NCBI GenBank assembly: GCA_963722295.1
Contig: CAVRLB010000002.1
Location: 372,001 to 436,000, forward strand
Length of the DNA stretch: 64,000 bases
From: Brooklawnia sp032229645
GTDB lineage: Bacteria > Actinomycetota > Actinomycetes > Propionibacteriales > Propionibacteriaceae
Direction of reading: 5' to 3'
Positions 62,682 to 64,000 of the stretch are shown piece after piece (position 1 is the first letter of the stretch; every line of letters begins with the position of its first letter). The position numbers were made by a program, and so were the translations under genes. A model generated the notes under the pieces. The model ran no database searches and was not told the origin of the DNA. It worked only from the letters and a program-made list of their open reading frames with translations.

Positions 62682-63377
62682 ATGGGACAGATCGACTGGG
62701 CGCTGTTCGGCTCAGAGACGCTGCGAGTACTGGCCGCGGCCGTGTTCTGCGGGCTGATGGGGCTGGAGCGCCAGCTGCGCCACAAGAACGCCGGGGTCCG
62801 CACTCACGCCCTGGTCGGCATGGGAGCCTGCCTGTTCACCATCATCGGAATGCACCCGTTGCTGGGCGAGACGTCGGGCGATCCGATGCGGGTCGCGGCG
62901 CAGGTCGTCAGTGGCATCGGCTTCCTGGGCGCCGGCGTGATCTTCGTCAACCGGGACGCCGTGCGCGGCATGACCACGGCTGCCGGCATCTGGCTGTCGG
63001 CCGCGATCGGTATGGCCTGTGGCGCCGGTATCCTCCTGCTGGCGGCGGTCACCACCGCGATGTATCTGATCATCGTGGCAGGCATCGGCCCGATGCTGCA
63101 CCGGCTGCCGGGCGGCGATCGCCGGATGCTGGTGCGGCTGACCTACCGGGACGGGCTGGGCACGCTACGCCGCGTGCTGACCGCGGCCACCGAGATGGAC
63201 TTTCAGTCCTCGGTCGTCTCGACCCGCCAGCTGCGCGGCACCGACCCGACCCGCGTCGAGGTCGTCGTCCGCTTCACCGGCGGACTGCCGCTACGCGATC
63301 TGGTCGCCGAAGTGTCCGAGATCGACGGCATGGAATCGGCGGTCATCTTCTCGGATTCACACGAGGACGAGGAGTAG
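62682..63377 (+). CDS. MgtC/SapB-family membrane protein
   Basis: The 231-residue protein has four or five membrane helices with LMGLERQLRHKNAGVRTHAL and SGIGFLGAGVIFVNRDAVRG, followed by TTAAGIWLSAAIGMACG, the classic MgtC signature (AGVRT..LV..GA....), and a cytoplasmic ACT-like C-terminal domain of about 90 residues. MgtC proteins adjust magnesium/ATP balance or F-ATPase. AGGTGAGAG precedes ATG 62682. It is divergent from aspartokinase. Confidence 0.88.
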   Translation: MGQIDWALFGSETLRVLAAAVFCGLMGLERQLRHKNAGVRTHALVGMGACLFTIIGMHPLLGETSGDPMRVAAQVVSGIGFLGAGVIFVNRDAVRGMTTAAGIWLSAAIGMACGAGILLLAAVTTAMYLIIVAGIGPMLHRLPGGDRRMLVRLTYRDGLGTLRRVLTAATEMDFQSSVVSTRQLRGTDPTRVEVVVRFTGGLPLRDLVAEVSEIDGMESAVIFSDSHEDEE

Positions 63378-63437
63378 TCCGCGCGGCTGGCGATCTGCCG
63401 GCGGGCCGCAGTACCGGCCACCGCGTAGCCTGGAATC

Positions 63438-64000
63438 ATGAGCCAGCTGCCCATTGAAGATGCCGATCGCGACCGAGTGATCGTCGCGTTGCAGCGCAGC
63501 CGCGCGTCCGGATATCTCGACGACGCGGGGCTCAACCAGCGCATGGAGATCGCGCTGGCGACCGATGACCCCTACCAGTTGAGCAGCCTGCTAGCCGATC
63601 TGCCTGGGGTGAACGCCTATATGTGGTCTCCGTCGGCACACCAGCAGCTGAGTCCTGCGCCTCCGGTGGCCGCGCAGCAACTGAAGCAGTGGCAGGAGTT
63701 CCTGCGCAGCTATTGGGGCGTTCTGTTGGCTCTGGGTCTGGTGCTGCTGATGGTGATGGGCAACGGCTACTTCTCGTTCTGGTGGATGTTCGTCATGGTG
63801 GCGATCTTCTTCCCGCGCGGCATGCGCTCCAAACTGCATCGGCCGCAGAGTCCGCAGCCGAGGCCCTTTCAGGGGTTCCGGCCTGATCCGAATCAGCCGT
63901 ATCAGCCCAACACCGGCCAGCCATATCGGCCTGCACCCGGCACCCAGTCTCCGCCGGTCACCGACCAGTTCGATTCGGACGACGACTCGGGCAACGGGAC
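63438..64000 (+). CDS. DUF1707-type protein (cut by right edge)
   Basis: The frame is open from ATG 63438 to the edge, at least 187 residues. The first 53 residues (SQLPIEDADRDRVIVALQRS, then LAADDPYQLSSLLADLPG-like) match DUF1707 (SHOCT-like): a short helical domain found at the N-terminus of actinobacterial proteins. A single or paired membrane helix follows (WGVLLALGLVLLMVMGNGYF, about 93-120) and then a Pro/Gln/Tyr-rich tail. The function is unknown. Confidence 0.75.
   Translation, partial: MSQLPIEDADRDRVIVALQRSRASGYLDDAGLNQRMEIALATDDPYQLSSLLADLPGVNAYMWSPSAHQQLSPAPPVAAQQLKQWQEFLRSYWGVLLALGLVLLMVMGNGYFSFWWMFVMVAIFFPRGMRSKLHRPQSPQPRPFQGFRPDPNQPYQPNTGQPYRPAPGTQSPPVTDQFDSDDDSGNG

Overview
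The window is high-GC DNA from an actinomycete. The evidence is a WhiB regulator, MurJ and aspartokinase of actinobacterial type, and a gene order that recalls the stretch from topA/holB to whiB4-ponA2 of mycobacteria. That includes the actinobacterial set of a DEAD-box helicase next to TadE/TadC/TadB/TadA/CpaE-like secretion genes. A member of the Propionibacteriaceae or a relative is my guess from the mix of genes, not something the sequence proves.

Layout. (1) 1-5.77 kb: the right end of an integrated mobile element. It carries CpaF-, CpaE- and SAF/CpaB-like genes of a Tad-type machine, an exported protein, a lipoprotein, a helical protein and a tyrosine integrase that abuts the 3' end of a tRNA-Thr(CGT) gene. 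(2) 5.8-18.2 kb: housekeeping genes, namely a secreted peptidase, a DoxX-like membrane protein, holB, tmk, a CYTH/CHAD-like protein, topA, a methyltransferase, and a membrane exporter divergent from its TetR-type repressor. (3) 18.2-25.7 kb: an MrfA/YprA-type helicase facing the chromosomal Tad-type operon. (4) 25.9-31.3 kb: HAD phosphatase, methyltransferase-like protein, EamA transporter, holin-like protein, NUDIX hydrolase, endonuclease III, RidA and a DUF4177-like protein. (5) 31.4-35.0 kb: aldo/keto reductase and a membrane pyrophosphatase. (6) 35.1-52.2 kb: a 17-gene ethanolamine-utilisation microcompartment operon, all on the minus strand. (7) 52.6-64 kb: whiB, a class A penicillin-binding protein, a metallophosphoesterase, tRNA-Pro(CGG), a toxin-antitoxin patch, a frameshifted DUF4272 gene, murJ, aspartokinase, an MgtC-family protein and a DUF1707 protein cut by the right edge.

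How the microcompartment genes work together: EutH brings ethanolamine in. EutBC (two divergent sets, one at each end of the operon) cleaves it to acetaldehyde and ammonia with adenosylcobalamin, which EutT makes, and EutA reactivates the enzyme. EutE oxidises acetaldehyde to acetyl-CoA, a zinc alcohol dehydrogenase can reduce it to ethanol, and a full-length Pta turns acetyl-CoA into acetyl phosphate. EutM, EutL, EutN and a second tandem-domain protein build the shell. EutJ and EutQ are accessory. EutS, EutG, EutD/PduL, EutP, EutK and any eut regulator are not seen here.

The points most worth following are the duplicated and diverged ethanolamine ammonia-lyase, a hexameric shell protein preceded in frame by a 99-residue disordered extension with its own start, a free-standing copy of the EutQ/EutT N-terminal-like module, and the Tad-bearing mobile element. 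Several genes are broken: the element's cpaE-like gene and the DUF4272 gene have frameshifts, and a HigB toxin remnant lies ahead of an intact HigA.
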